In this document: in pieces, positions 11,211 through 23,654 of the stretch | How the letters are laid out: each line of letters opens with the position of its first letter | Numbering within the stretch: position 1 is the first letter of the stretch | Notes under the pieces: model-generated | Databases searched by the model: none | Seen by the model: only the letters and a program-made list of their open reading frames with translations | Told to the model about the DNA's origin: nothing | Translations under genes and position numbers: made by a program | Assembly (NCBI GenBank): GCA_019722365.1 | Contig: JADFUC010001938.1 | Coordinates: 1-64,000, forward strand | DNA: 64,000 nt | Direction: 5' to 3' | DNA from: Lithospermum erythrorhizon | Taxonomy: Eukaryota; Streptophyta; Magnoliopsida; Boraginales; Boraginaceae

Positions 11211-14200
11211 ATGGTCAATAATCCCATTTGGATAATATTTTTTTTCATCTGTTTCATAATAAATGTCACCTTTGCTTCTGAACCAGAAATGGGGTCAACC
11301 CGTGTTGTTTTTCAGGTCAAATTCTTGTAATATTTAATTCTATGATTTTCTTTTACATTTTGATGTTTGATTTATTATAGTAATCTTATAAAAATGTGAT
11401 CTTTTTTATTTTAAGGTTGTTTGGAAATAATTAAGGTCGTGTTCTTATATGTTGAGTAGGTGTCAATTATGTTTTGATGCTTATTGGGTATGATTGTTGT
11501 TCTTTTGAAGTGTTTCTTATGCCCTTTTCTTAAATTTTTAAGATTGTTTTGCTTTTGGGTGTTTTCTTTAGTGAATGTTCTTGATTGGTTGTTAGGTTAC
11601 AATGGTAAGTGTAATAGTCTTGAGTTGTCTTTAGGTGATGTATAAGAAGAGAAGAGTTGAATAAAATTACTAGCTTTTAGATTGGATAAAGGTATTTGTG
11701 TCTATTTGGTTGAAATTAGTTAGTAGCAATTGGGAAATACTCCTACCATTCTATGACTTGTTTGAAATTAGTTGTAGACGAGAGCAATTGGGAAAGAATA
11801 GAATTGCTTGTTCTGTAACTTGTTAATTCTTTTCTAGACGTAAACATGAGTGTTTTGCAATATGAATTTAAGAATAGTAGGTATTGGGCGTTGAGGACAC
11901 TTGGATTCTTTTAGAGCATTCTGTTGAGGATGAGGTTTCTAAATTCTATGTTTATATTTGTTTTTCAGACAAACTATGGGGATATTGAATTTGGTTTCTA
12001 TCCTAGCGTTGCACCAAAGACCGTGGAACACATTTTCAAGCTTGTACGATTAGGGTGTTTCAACACTAACCACTTCTTCCGGGTAATGTTTGTAAATGTA
12101 TACCATGCTCTTGTGATCATTATGATGGTATAAAATGGAGGTCAAGAGAGTTGAATTGATTTCAGGTAGATAAAGGGTTTGTGGCACAAGTGGCAGATGT
12201 CACGGGTGGGAGAAGTGCCCCTATGAACGAAGAGCAAAGGGTGGAAGCTCGAAAAACAATTGTTGGTGAATTTAGTAAGGTCAAACATGTAAGAGGGATT
12301 CTTTCAATGGGAAGGTAGGGACTTTTGGGTATTGTCTATTTTATAGTTTATTTGCTACTGTTTTAGGGCTCTTTACTTGAGTTTGTAGTTGCTTACATTG
12401 AACTTTGACTAGAGCCAAATTTTGGATAATTGACTTGGTTGTTAAGATCAGTTAAGAAAAAAAAAATTGTACTTCAAGAGCTCGATTGGATTTATGCTAA
12501 ACATAAGTAAAATATGTTAATAGAATGAGTTGTTAGCTGTTGATTTCTGAAAGGCAGCAGACATGTTCTGTCGATTCATACTGTTTGTTCATCCCAAATG
12601 GAAACAGGTAAAGATAGATAAGTGGAAGAATTATGTAAGCTTACGGAGATGTTCTGAATTTCTAAGAGTCATATAATTACGAAAGCGGAGAATGAACTTA
12701 TAAATGCCTTCACTTTACATGTATTCTTATGAAGACTTCAACATTTAAGTCTCATATAGTCAAACTTCAGTTATCATTGATTAGTTCCTCACAAGAAGAT
12801 AGCTGGACTCGTTTACTATAAATCTTCTCCATCACATTTCTGTGTAGATATTCTGATCCTGACAGTGCTTCATCTTCATTCTCAATGCTTCTAGGGGATG
12901 CCCCTCATCTTGATGGCCAGGTATCATTGGTTTGTTTTTCTATAGTTGAGGACTTGAGGTCAATTAGTACGGGTGTGGTTCACATCAGTTTCTGTTTGAC
13001 ATGCTATAGAATCATAGCTCATTAAATTTGTACAATCTTGCTTCCAGTACGCAATATTTGGTAAAGTTACTAAAGGAGATGAAACACTGAGGAAGCTTGA
13101 GGAGCTTCCAACTCGTCGCGAAGGGATCTTTGTAATGGTACAATCATGTGATTATCTTTGTTGCTTCCTCTGAAGTTTTTAAAGTTGCTCCTACTTTTCT
13201 CTTCTTTTTGTTTTCTTTCGTTTTTTTTATTCTTTTACTTTTGAATCATATATCTTGCATGACTGGATTGCTAAGTTATACTTAATAACAAACCGGAAAT
13301 GTTGTTTATTTTGGAACTAATATTCTCTGTTATCTCAATATGATTGATCGATAATTCTCGAACCATTCATATACTTGCTGCAACTTTGCTACTATGTTCT
13401 GTATACATTGTTCTGTGTCAAGTCAGTTCCAAGATATTTAACCTCTTATTGGCATCTGAATCTGTCTAGTGTTATATCTGGATCAATTGGGCTCAAATGT
13501 GCCATCTAAATCTCTTGAAAAGTCATCTTTGATTTTATCATTGAAGGAAATACTCATCACAGAAATTCTGTTTGGCTAGTTTTATCTACATCTTGCGGTT
13601 CTTATAACCTTCGTATTGAGATATCTAGATCCTTTATATGCCGAAAGAGTCTAACGTACTTAGTTTGTTTCAAGTTTCTACACAAATATGCTTGTTTGAT
13701 CCATGTTAATTCATTCACTATGACATTCTTGAACCTTTTAGCTTCTACATCTTGCTGATTTTCTTGTTTCCTTTCTCTTTCAGCCGACAGAGCGTATAAC
13801 AATTCATTCTTCATACTATTATGGTGAGTCGCCGATATATCCTATCAAGTACGTCTAGTGTCATTATTTTTGTTTCACTTTCAAAATGTTAAGAGTAAAA
13901 CTGTTTCTCTTGAACTTTCATAAATATGAATTTATGTACATACTATGTCCATTTCACCTTGAAGTCGAACAACCATCAGCACCCATTGCATATATTGCAT
14001 ATATACCTTACTCGTTTCAAACATTTTCTGTTTGCGGGGAGCCAAGTAGTGTTACAATTCAAATAAATTTAAGTCTACATTATATAATATTGATCTATTG
14101 AACTTTTGTAACGTCCTATGCTTCTCATCATTCTTCAGATAAGGAGCTGGAATCTTGCGAGCACGAGAAGTCAATTTTAAAGAGGAAGCTTGCAGCATCT

Positions 14201-14341
14201 GCTATTGAGATTGAAAGACAGGTAAACTTTGTTTGTTCCATTATTTGTTTGCTTAGATTGCTTAGCACAAGGAGGGGCTGATCGTATAGTCTGAGACCAA
14301 TTTATTTTTCCATTTTGCAGAGAGTGAAATGCTTTTATTAA
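11211..14341 (+). CDS. CYP23: Cyclophilin-type peptidyl-prolyl cis-trans isomerase, CYP23-like
   Basis: Eight exons, all GT-AG and in phase: 11211-11315, 11969-12082, 12166-12314, 12848-12920, 13048-13137, 13784-13823, 14139-14221, 14321-14341; 224 aa, close to the Arabidopsis CYP23 length as I recall it. Residues 1-22 form a hydrophobic signal peptide (IIFFFICFII core), so the protein should enter the secretory pathway. The cyclophilin fold follows: TNYGDIEFGFYP, APKTVEHIFKLV, NHFFRVDKGFVAQ, then YAIFGKV at 148-154. Equivalents of CypA Arg55, Phe60 and Gln63 are kept (R73, F78, Q81), but the Trp121 position is His143, Phe113 is Ser135 and His126 is Tyr148. The C terminus is a charged helix (about 191-221) ending RVKCFY. 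The family catalyses prolyl isomerisation; activity of this divergent version is unproven. Confidence 0.93.
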
Positions 14342-14570
14342 CTCAAAGAGACTAGAATTCAACTGAGTTGATATTACAGTTCAACTTTCTTTCCTGGGAA
14401 TTTGAGGGATCAATCAATATTATGTATTGATGAGAAATCCAAAGAGAAAATCCATGCATTTTACTCCTTAGTATATTTGATTGATCGTGCTCGGATGTTG
14501 ATAAGTACTTCCATTTTATTTGAGTCAAAACTTGAACAATTGATAAATTATATTTGAATTGCTTTTTTTT
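14342..14570. other. 3' flank of the cyclophilin gene
   Basis: AT-rich sequence after the stop codon, containing AATAAA-like words; it probably includes the 3' UTR. No other feature seen. Confidence 0.4.
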
Positions 14571-14574
14571 TTTG

Positions 14575-14765
14575 CCGCAACTAAGTTTCGGCTCGGCTGA
14601 GGCTTGGCTCTGATTAAATTGAACCGAGCCTCGGGCTAGGTTTCAGGCTCATTAGCACAGCGAGCTTCCTCACCCAGCCGGCTCGGTAGTTCCCTCGACC
14701 GGCAGCTTAAGTTAGTGACGGGCAGTATTAATTCTTGGGTTCAGGCTCGACTTGTTTATAGTTCT
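14575..14765. mobile_element. hAT-type element fragment
   Basis: A short GC-rich island in AT-rich DNA with repeated GGCTCGGCT/GAGCCT words (CGGCTCGGCTGAGGCTTGGC, CGAGCCTCGGGCTAGG, GTTCAGGCTCGACTTG). Such alternating GGCTCG words are common in subterminal regions of plant hAT elements. Only one end is recognisable and no target duplication was seen, so it is a remnant. Confidence 0.4.
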
Positions 14766-16005
14766 AATAATGATCAAGGTTAGTTTTTCTTATCCACAAA
14801 GATCATCTTACATCTACTATAAACCATATGAATAATTCGGATACTATGTTATATTTTGTACTCTGTTAAACAAGTGTTTAATTTTTTATGTAACTTTAAA
14901 AATAAACAATACATATACTAATAATTTTACTGAGTGTAAGTGTGTAACTCCTAAAATATGACAAATGAGGTGTTCCTTAATCCTTACCATGAGTAAGCAC
15001 TTTAATCACCTACGGAATGCACTATACTAACAGCCCAGCCTAAGTCCTAACATTTCTATGACGGAGTTTGGGTACATTATTCGTTGTTTTAGTATTATTA
15101 TTAAAATGTACCACTAGAAAATCGATCATCGATGCGCCTATAACACTAATCATCACATGTTTGTGTGAATTTATTAATGAATTTAAATCATCTTTGAAAT
15201 ATTGATTAAGTAACTCATTTTTAAATTGTTGGGCAAATTTGATATTGTTAATTTTTTTTAAAAATAATTAACATCATTTAAATCTGATCGCCAACATTGA
15301 GGATATGTATGTTAATATTTCGATAGTGCGGTGGTATCATTTCCAGCTTACAAGGAAGGCGTAATTTATTTTGTAGCGGCTTCTTTACAATTGTCTTTAG
15401 TTAGGAATTTACTACATTAAATTTATTTGTAATCTTTCGTTATATGTATATGTAATCGTCTTTTAAATGGCTAATTTTTTATTTAAACATTGAGAACATG
15501 TATGTCACATGACATTTATGAAGGATAATTTAGTAATTTTGATATAAAATAAGAATGAAATCTGGAAGAAGAAAAAAACTCTGTAATACAAATCTCCCAT
15601 TCCGCCTCTTTCATCCTTCACCTAACTGTGACTTGAAATTGTCCCAGAAAATTTGTAATAACTACACTCAATTCAACCTCAAAAAATCATATCATTGAGA
15701 CACACCATAGCACTAATGAGTAATGACACACTCAATTCAACCTGAAAAAAATATGAACAATTTAACAAGCACGATCCAACAAAACTCACTCATTTCCCCA
15801 ATCACTAAACAATCATGTAATAACATACATCATGTCTCAATACATTGAGGGCCTTCAATCTTCATTTGCAGAGTAATAAATAAACAAACGAGTTCAATAT
15901 TGTTCACAGACAAAATTCAACATAGGGAAGCCTTAGTTTACAAAATTTTGACAATACAAAACAATAGAACATTCAGATACACAATAACAACAATTCAATA
16001 ATCTT
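14766..16005. other. AT-rich intergenic sequence
   Basis: Between the cyclophilin and the protease gene. No coding exon or repeat was recognised. The last few hundred bases (about 15600-16005) are probably the 3' UTR and downstream region of the protease. Confidence 0.4.
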
Positions 16006-16959
16006 TTAACCTTTCCATCCATCTTCGCAATGTATATCATAAACAGCAGTCAAATCCCTAAAAAGAGATCTGCTAACTCTTGCAAATCCTCTATCACCCC
16101 AATCTATGCCCCAAGAATTCTGAATTTCATAATACTTGATTCCATTTTCGACGCCATATCCTGTAATGAGAACAGCATGACACCCTTTTTGCTCTTCTAT
16201 ACCTGCGCGTCCCATGTATATCCCCTGTAAAAGACGGAAAAGAAACATTAAACGGGCAATCATCAAAATTTAAAATTGAACGATAAATTAATAAACTTAC
16301 ATTTCCTGAAAAGTCTTGTAATGTCTGGAATATTGGTATAACACCCATGATTGGATTTCGGTCAATGGTAGCCAAAATACGTTGTTCGGGGTATGACTCA
16401 AGCCCGATCTCATACTCACCAAGCGTTAAACATTTATTCTGTTAAAATACAAAGTGATAATATAATTACTGGTATCTATTTTTGTATGCATAATATTTAC
16501 ACTACTGCATCACAAGAGCATCATAATAGAACAGAGCATGAAGGTTATTGCAGGTACAAGATATCAGAAGAAAATAAATGAACAAGTTTTACTGGTTCAT
16601 CAATTTACCTTTTCTATATACGCATCACTATAAGGGCTGCTTCTGCGTTTGCCTTGATAAGGGTACTCATACTCTCTACAAAGACCATAATCTTTAACGT
16701 AGGAGAGAACCTCCGAAAATGAAGTGTCATAGCATCCCTGAGAGTCCCCCTTACCAATAGGAAACTGCTTCGGCAAACAATCAATGATTTGTTGCTTTGA
16801 GAAAAGTATGGTTTGTCCATTGGTGTTTTTTGCACAGATGGATGAAAACAAAGATGTACAAGCAAACATGACACAACAACTACATTTTCCCTGCATCCCT
16901 ACTCGCGGGAGGATGCCGGCTCCTTTCCAGGAAAACCTGTAGTTATTACTATCAACCAT
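16006..16959 (-). CDS. Papain-like cysteine protease (C1A) without prodomain
   Basis: Three minus-strand exons, GT-AG and in phase: 16959-16609, 16438-16301, 16224-16006; 235 aa. The protein begins directly with the mature papain domain (MVDSNNYRFSWKGAGILPRV, compared with the usual DWRxxGAVTPVKDQGxCGSCW). It has neither signal peptide nor inhibitor I29 prodomain, which together normally add about 110-130 residues. Catalytic residues by alignment: Gln23 of the oxyanion hole, Cys29, His179 (GCHAVLITGYG) and Asn199 (IQNSWGIDWGDRGF). The motif around the nucleophile is QGKCSCCVMF instead of QGxCGSCWAF: Gly, Ser and Trp are replaced by Ser, Cys and Val. A TATA box lies 53 bp upstream, so the short start seems to be the real gene start. 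Substrate and location are unknown; without a signal peptide it would stay in the cytosol unless a further 5' exon exists. Confidence 0.85.
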
Positions 16960-17011
16960 TTTGGAAGAGAATTGGAGTAACTTTAGTTGAGTTTGTTTTA
17001 GAGGATGTTAG

Positions 17012-17018
17012 ATTTATA
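17012..17018 (-). promoter_or_regulatory. Probable TATA box of the protease gene
   Basis: TATAAAT on the minus strand, 53 bp before the ATG at 16959. The leader between them contains no earlier ATG in the same frame. It supports the start at the mature domain. Confidence 0.45.
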
Positions 17019-17068
17019 GAATGATAAGGGATAGACATAAGCTCCAAAAAAGCTCTTAAGCTTCATAC

Positions 17069-17148
17069 TTGTGTGCAAACTGCAAACTTGTGTGCAAGAC
17101 CTATAAAATAAAGCTCTAGAAAAGCTCCAGAAAAGCTCCAGAAAAGCT
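17069..17148. repeat. Short direct repeats in the protease promoter
   Basis: Two copies of ACTTGTGTGCAA, then an 11-bp unit AGCTCCAGAAA repeated about 3.3 times (starts at 17112, 17123, 17134, 17145; the first unit has CTAGA). They lie 110-190 bp upstream of the protease ATG, so they could bind a regulator; that is inference. Confidence 0.6.
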
Positions 17149-18880
17149 AATACTTGTCCTCATAAATCTTAACCTAATGCAACTTCGTACTCTCTACTTA
17201 TTTCCTCATAAATTGTGAAGATGTCTATAACTATACATAGCCACTTAACTTAACTTGCAATCTTTTTCACAAATGGCTTCCTCTGTTTGTTTTTATCTTT
17301 ATCGAATTATAATTCGACTGGTTTAATGACCATTAATTTAATCAAACTAGTAAAATGTCATTGCACGTGGTAAAAAAATCTAATAAGTTATTATTGTTAT
17401 ATATTACCCTCATCTTAACTTGAGTGGAAGAGTTTTGATTAATCACTTTAAAATGTCTAATTAAATTGGAACAATAGAATAACTATTTTTCCTAAATGAA
17501 AAGGATGTCAATGGTCTTACAAACATCTAATGAATGCTTTAGTTATAGCGTCAAACAATATATTTTTACAATTGTTTTGAGTTTAAGAATGGATCGAGTT
17601 CTAAGAATCCACATACAAACATACTTGGACGACAACCACTAGTGATCATCCTTCAAAAAATTAATGAGTTTATTTAGATAAGACTTTTATTTCATGTATA
17701 CATTTATATATTATAGATTAATTGAAGTGTTAATGGCAGGATTGATCAAGTATGTTAATATAGTGTCACAAGTCGATTATTTATACTTCAACATGATTCG
17801 ATCGATTACCTATTTTTTAAAAGATATTCCTCTTGCCTCTCTCATGTAAAATATTGTAAAGTGACCGTTAATTTGGTCATGTGACTTTTTTGGTGGAAAA
17901 AAAATTAACATTAGTTGAACTATTGATTTAAATCAAATGTATATCAACTAAGTAATAAAATTTGTTAATTTTAGAATTTAAAAAGATTAGTTGGATGATC
18001 TTTTTGAAATCGATGGAGTAGTACTTATGCAAAAAATATAAGATGGAAACTAAGATTTATTTTTTTAAAATATTAAACAAATAAAAAGAAAAGGTATGCA
18101 TAAACAATATATAAAATATAATTAGCTTTTCTTACAAGTTAGAACATATAGAAATATTCAATAAACTATATTTACAAATTTTATTTAATAATGATGTATT
18201 TAGTTTATTTTAAAAAAATTGAGTATCTAGTATCTTAATTTATCGTTATTATAGATGTATATTCAGTTTGTATATCACGATAAATGTATCCACTAAACTT
18301 AAAACTATTTTCATGTAAGTGTTTTGTTGGCGAAAAGAAATATACAATGGTATCGGTATAGCGATCCCAGTACATGCTGGTCGTTCCCATTCAGCAATTC
18401 TTTATATTAATAACATACAGAATTGATATAATATTATTAAAATTATATAACATATAAGGGATTAAATGAAAAGAGAATAAATGGATAGGTTAATAAGTAA
18501 ATAAGTGTAATATGACATATTTCCACATTAGATTATAATCTACATACATATAAACATCAGTCGCAAATTTAAAAGCTACAATAATCTGAAAGTAGATAGT
18601 TTTAGTATATTTGACAAATAATAGGTGATTTTTTACAAAGTGACAGATGTATATATTAATAACTACTTAATGAGAACATGAGGCTTCACAAAATAACTTG
18701 TAATTGCCTCTTTCCCACGTTACATATACGGTAGATAATCATTTTTATTAAAGATGAATGTGTAGGACGAAGCACAGCGTCGTTGGGTAATTGAAAATAA
18801 TTCTTCTTTAAAACTTTTGTAATTAATGTTCGATTAAGCGATTATATTGATTAACCGTCAAGTTTATTTGTTAACTAAAT
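17149..18880. other. AT-rich intergenic sequence
   Basis: No exon, tRNA or clear transposon end found on either strand. Composition is strongly AT with short homopolymers. Confidence 0.4.
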
Positions 18881-18894
18881 TTTGGAGGTCTTTT

Positions 18895-19945
18895 TCTGGT
18901 ATTTTCAATAATACACCCTTAGTTGTAATTTTAAATTTACTCGCACAAAAATTAAGAATAATAAAATTTATTAAAGAGAAAACTAACAATAATTTAAAAT
19001 CACACCCTCATCTTTTTAACACACCCTATTCCTACCCAAACCCTGCCAACCACCACCATCCTCTTCCTCCTCCTTCACCACCACCACCCAGCAGCCCTTC
19101 CTCCTCCTTCACCACCACCACGGCCCTTCCTCCGCTCCCACAGCCCTCCCCCCCTCCCGAAAAAAAATCCCACCAGCACTCCCTCCCCTCAAAATCCCGC
19201 CAAGAACATTATTGACAACAAATCTTGCTCCACAATGATGAGGTCCTACTTCTCCAACCAAGAACATTCAGATTTTTCATAAATCAAAGGATTTAGTTAG
19301 ATTTATTCAGATTCAATTAGATTTTTAGTTTAATTTTGAATCAATTTTGTGTTACTCTTATGCTTTCAATATCTTGACGTTTCTTCTGGAAACAGATTTC
19401 TTAGAAGCTGAAGCCACACCCCATAGTAATCAGTATGTAGAGGATGTCATACCCAAATGGAAGATATTGTGTTAAAATTGTTCTTTCAGTAACTAATCAT
19501 TACAGCAATTTTATTGGCATTTGCAAAGTTTGGCTATGTTCCATATTACTCCGTAATAGATACTGTATCATGTTTATTTACGGAGTATTTTCTATATACG
19601 TGAACGTGAGTGCATAACTATGTACCGCAATTCTCAAAGAAACCATGTATATATAAGAGAAGGAAACACATGATTCCCTCCATGAATCAACTACAATCCC
19701 ATGACATTGTGATTGTTTCAGCTAGTTGGTGGTGGTGGTGGAGGATGGTGCTAGTTGGGGGGGGGGGAGGTCAGGAAGCTGTTGGGTAGGGTTTGTAAAA
19801 GATGAGAATTGAGATTTTTGTTATTTAATAAATTTTAAGTTATTGTTAATTTTGCTTTTAATAAATTTTATTATTGTTAAATTTGCTTCACCATATTTTG
19901 AATTATAACTAAGGGTGTATTCTTGAAAAATACTCCGTAATTCTT
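18895..19945. mobile_element. Element with long terminal inverted repeats
   Basis: The sequence from about 18897 (GTATTTTCAATAATACACCC, then TTAGTTGTAATT and AATAATAAAATTTATTAAA) returns as reverse complement ending near 19945 (GTATTTTTCAAGAATACACCC, TTAGTTATAATT, AATAATAAAATTTATTAAA). The imperfect inverted repeat is about 170-200 bp and ends in CACCACCACCATCC-like runs on both sides. The middle holds a low-complexity proline/serine-like open stretch (18847-19215) that I do not regard as a gene. Long inverted repeats fit a non-autonomous Mutator-like or foldback element; no target duplication was identified. Confidence 0.6.
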
Positions 19946-20940
19946 AGTAGCGCCGGAGGCATCATTCAATGAAGTAAAGGCAAAGTCTTCATCTCCCGTC
20001 CCACCAACGTCTTACATGCGGTATAGAGTTCGAAGTCGCCTTAGTGGCAATCACAAATATTGAAGTAGTTTAAAGGAAGGCTACCATGATTGGCGTATCA
20101 TGATTCAGCTCACTCACCCGGAATCTCATTTGGGGCCGCCGTGGGGTAGGCCCAATTAATAACGGTTTCATGACTTTTTGAAAAATAGCCAAACCTGTCT
20201 TTCAAATAGAATGAGAGTTAGTCGAGCTTAGCGATCAGCGGAGGAATGAGTGGAAATGGACATGTATTATTATAGAGTAAGTAGAATAGATTATTTTTGA
20301 TTACCGTGGCCTTAAAGCGCTGCGTGAATGTGCTAATCAAAAATGAATTTCAATAAACATAACTGCATGTGTATTGTATAAAAATTACAATTATGTACAA
20401 AATACATGCCACATATAGATAAGTAGTGTTCTGCTTAAATAATTTGAATGCTTCGTGGCCATTCGTGCTCAGCGGCGAAAAGCCAGGTTCGATAGCCATT
20501 CGAAGGATAGCGGCGGAGCTCGAATAATTTTTTTCTTGATAAGCTTGTCGAATGTCCATTATCCATTCGGCGTATTCTTCGATAAAAATAAAATAAATTA
20601 TTATATATTGTATAAAATAAAATATTAATTTCTTATAAATTTACGCTTCAAATACAAAAAATTATTAAAGTATTGTATAAAATACTAAAATCTTCTTTCT
20701 TAAAATATTATATATTGTATAAAATAAAATCTTTAACTTTCTTAAAATCTTGAAAAAATTGCTCAAATTTTCTAAGGGGCCAAGATGCCGGCCGCTCGTT
20801 ATCGGGCTAAAAAAAGCTTGAAATTTGGATAGCAGCTCGAAAAGGTTAACCGAGGCGCTCGAGTAATTTTTTTCTGTGGCGTTCTTCCGAAATTATCGAA
20901 TGATACCGCGCCGGTCAAGAAAAAATTAATTTACAGGACA
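19946..20940. other. CpG-containing block, probably transposon remnant
   Basis: Richer in CG than its surroundings, with GC words such as GGGGCCGCCGTGGGG (near 20131) and GATGCCGGCCGCTCG (near 20784) set into AT-rich sequence. No coding similarity recognised. Confidence 0.35.
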
Positions 20941-22080
20941 GGAGTGGATTAAATGCAGAACAGTTAACATCAGCTAGATGTAAGTACATATTTATGCATT
21001 AATCAAACATATTTTTTGCATTAAACATTTGAAATACATATTGTGATAGCTCTGCATTCAATCTTATATTTGAGTACTTCATTTTTCATTAATTACCCAC
21101 GCATTATAATTTTTCGAAAAATAAACATCACAATCTATGATTTTTTTTTATAAAATTTTAAAACTTAATCAAATTTAAATGATCTCATACCACATTTAAT
21201 TCTTTGCCATCCTTTATTCTAGAACATTAACATACAGTATAAATAAATCATTAACATATACGGATTATATATACTCCATATAACCTACTACTCCGTATAA
21301 CCTACTCCTATAATAAATACTACGTATAACCTACTACTCCTATAATACTTTGTATAGGCATAAGGCCAATCCTTGTAGGTAAGTGTCGAATTTGCAACCT
21401 ATAACATCCCAGTACTTAGTGAATATGGCTCGAGCACTGACAGCGTCACAGCGGATATTATTGAATGTCGAATTCTTTCTCTCCCGATATCGACTTTATC
21501 TTTCTTTCATAAATATTTTTTTTTGAATTTTAAAAATTAAGTATGTTACTATCTGATGAATGAAAAGGGTCTAAAAAATATAAAAAATTGATTGTCGAAT
21601 GATATAAGCACAGTCTACTGTTATAGATATCGAAAAATAAAAATAATGGTATATATATTTTTATTTAATTATACAAAAATCGATTTAAAAGATGAAAAAA
21701 AGCGCAAATGCATGCTTTGCAAATTTTTTTTTATTCACATGAACCAGCGATCGGGTATTAACGTTAGATAGCGGGATCTCTTTTTGATCCGGGCCTTTTA
21801 GTGTCATAACCTTTTATTTAGTCCCTCACAGGTGTGTAATAATTAGTTTGGCCTTTTTTTGATCACTGTATGATGGTCTAAGCTACTACCAGGGACAGGT
21901 CAAAGGGACTTCAAGGGATTCAATAACATTCCAATACTAAGGATTTGTAGTTGAGATGGTTCGCTATTGACCTTTCCACTCAAAAACCCGAGTTCAAAAC
22001 TCTTTCGCATCATTTATGCGTTTTAATGTTTTGAGCAATGCAAACTGATCATTAATGTACTAACCTCTAAAGTAACTACA
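20941..22080. other. AT-rich intergenic sequence, possible tRNA-like SINE trace
   Basis: Mostly AT-rich. Around 21945-22010 a tRNA-like pattern appears: TAGTTGAGATGGTTCG as a possible A box and CGAGTTCAAAACTC as a degenerate B box, about 30 bp apart. This could be the head of an old SINE but no tail or duplication was seen. Confidence 0.25.
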
Positions 22081-22328
22081 TTATTAATGTATTCACATTT
22101 AACTCTTTTTATTTGGAGCTATATATGCTTATAAGTAGTTTTACTTTAAATTTAAGGCTTTAAAATTACAATTTCAGGGTATATTTCAAATATAAAGCTG
22201 ATCATTATTAATGTATTCACATTTAACTCTTTTTATTTGGAGCTATATATGCTTATAAGTAGTTTTACTTTAAAATTTAAAGTTTTAAAATTACAATTTC
22301 AAGCTTATATTTCAAATATAAAGCTTCA
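22081..22328 (+). repeat. 124-bp tandem duplication
   Basis: Two adjacent copies, 22081-22204 and 22205-22328, each beginning TTATTAATGTATTCACATTT and ending TTTCAAATATAAAGC. They differ at a few positions only, so the duplication is young compared with the nearby repeats. Confidence 0.85.
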
Positions 22329-23650
22329 AACAAGAGTAGTAAAAGAAGATTATAAATTATATATATTCTTTATATGATTTTTTCTCCTTTTATCTTTTTA
22401 TTTTAAATCTAAGATGTCAAAAGTTAATTATAAATTAGTTCAATCAACTTTATTATATAGGATATTCTAACTATTTGAATTTTTTTATAATGTAATATAT
22501 TATAGTCATATTACCAAAATTTTAAAATATTAAACAACAACCTTTTAAAGGAGTCTCATTTTCTCTCATTCTTAAAAGTAGAAATGTCTTGAAAAAATAT
22601 AGGATAATTATAAAGAAATATATTAATTAGTACAAAAAATGGTTAATGATAATATTGTGTGATGATTTTTTTTATTAAAAGATGACAATGATAATTAGTA
22701 CATTTCATAATTGAGTTATTATTAATAATTATTAGCAAGAATGAGAAATAAATAAATTTGTAGTATAAATCGATATAAAATAAAAAATTTAAATATCATT
22801 ACCAATATAAAAATTATAATAAATTGAATAAAATAAATATCTCATCTTTGAATCCTGGATCTACCCCTACTACTACTATAACGTTCAGTACTATAAATAT
22901 AACCTAGTACTATAACAAACCCAATTTGATGTCTTAGAAAGATGAACATTTTCTTGTAATTTGGATAGCCTTTACGGCTATGGATACATTTCCGATTAAT
23001 ATTTTGAATTGCCTATCAAAAAAATAAAAAATAAACCTTGTATGTGCCTCCCCTCTTCCTCTTCTCCTCTTCTTATTTTTTATCTTTTTCTTGAGGGAAT
23101 TTCTTTTCTTTTTTGGGTTTCTTTCTCTGTTGGTGTTTCTATATTTTTCTCAATTTTGGAGGAGATTACGATTTATATTTCCGAAACTAATTTCCCAAAC
23201 TTAGAAAATATGAAAATCATAAGCCATTTCTGGAACAACACCAAATCAAATCACACTTCAATCACTAGAATATTCATGAAACAAAGGTGGAATAAATTAG
23301 TTGTTTGTTGAGTAGTTATTTAAATTTTCTACTTTCCGGTTCAAATTTAGGAGGTATAATCAATTATTGATGTTGGAGTTTAATATGGGGATGAAGATGG
23401 GTTATGGGAATGACTTTCAAATATGAAATGAGTAAACTGTATTGATTCACTTAAAGATTTAAGGTGAATATATTTGCTATTTGTGAAATTGGGTTTGAAG
23501 AAAGGATTGAAAGTAACTATTTTCTTGAGTGTCTGGTTTGTTTTTGGATCGAGAATTGAATGAACAAATAGTGCAATGTTTTGTATTTTACACTGTTTTC
23601 TGTGATTCTTTCCCATTTTGTTATTTATCAATGGATGAGATTTAAATTTG
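22329..23650. other. AT-rich intergenic sequence
   Basis: No gene recognised. A pyrimidine-rich stretch near 23045-23160 gives an open frame of about 100 codons without any domain or splice partners; it looks like composition only. Confidence 0.4.
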
Positions 23651-23654
23651 GATC

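Noticed and set aside
18847..19215. 122-codon open stretch rich in Pro and Ser
   Set aside because: Comes from CCACCA/CCTCCT low-complexity sequence inside the inverted-repeat element; starts in its terminal repeat.
21945..22010. Possible tRNA gene
   Set aside because: A-box and B-box words are degenerate and no cloverleaf stems form; at most an old SINE head.
23009..23311. 100-codon open stretch with hydrophobic residues
   Set aside because: Derived from a T-rich tract; no domain, no promoter or splice context.
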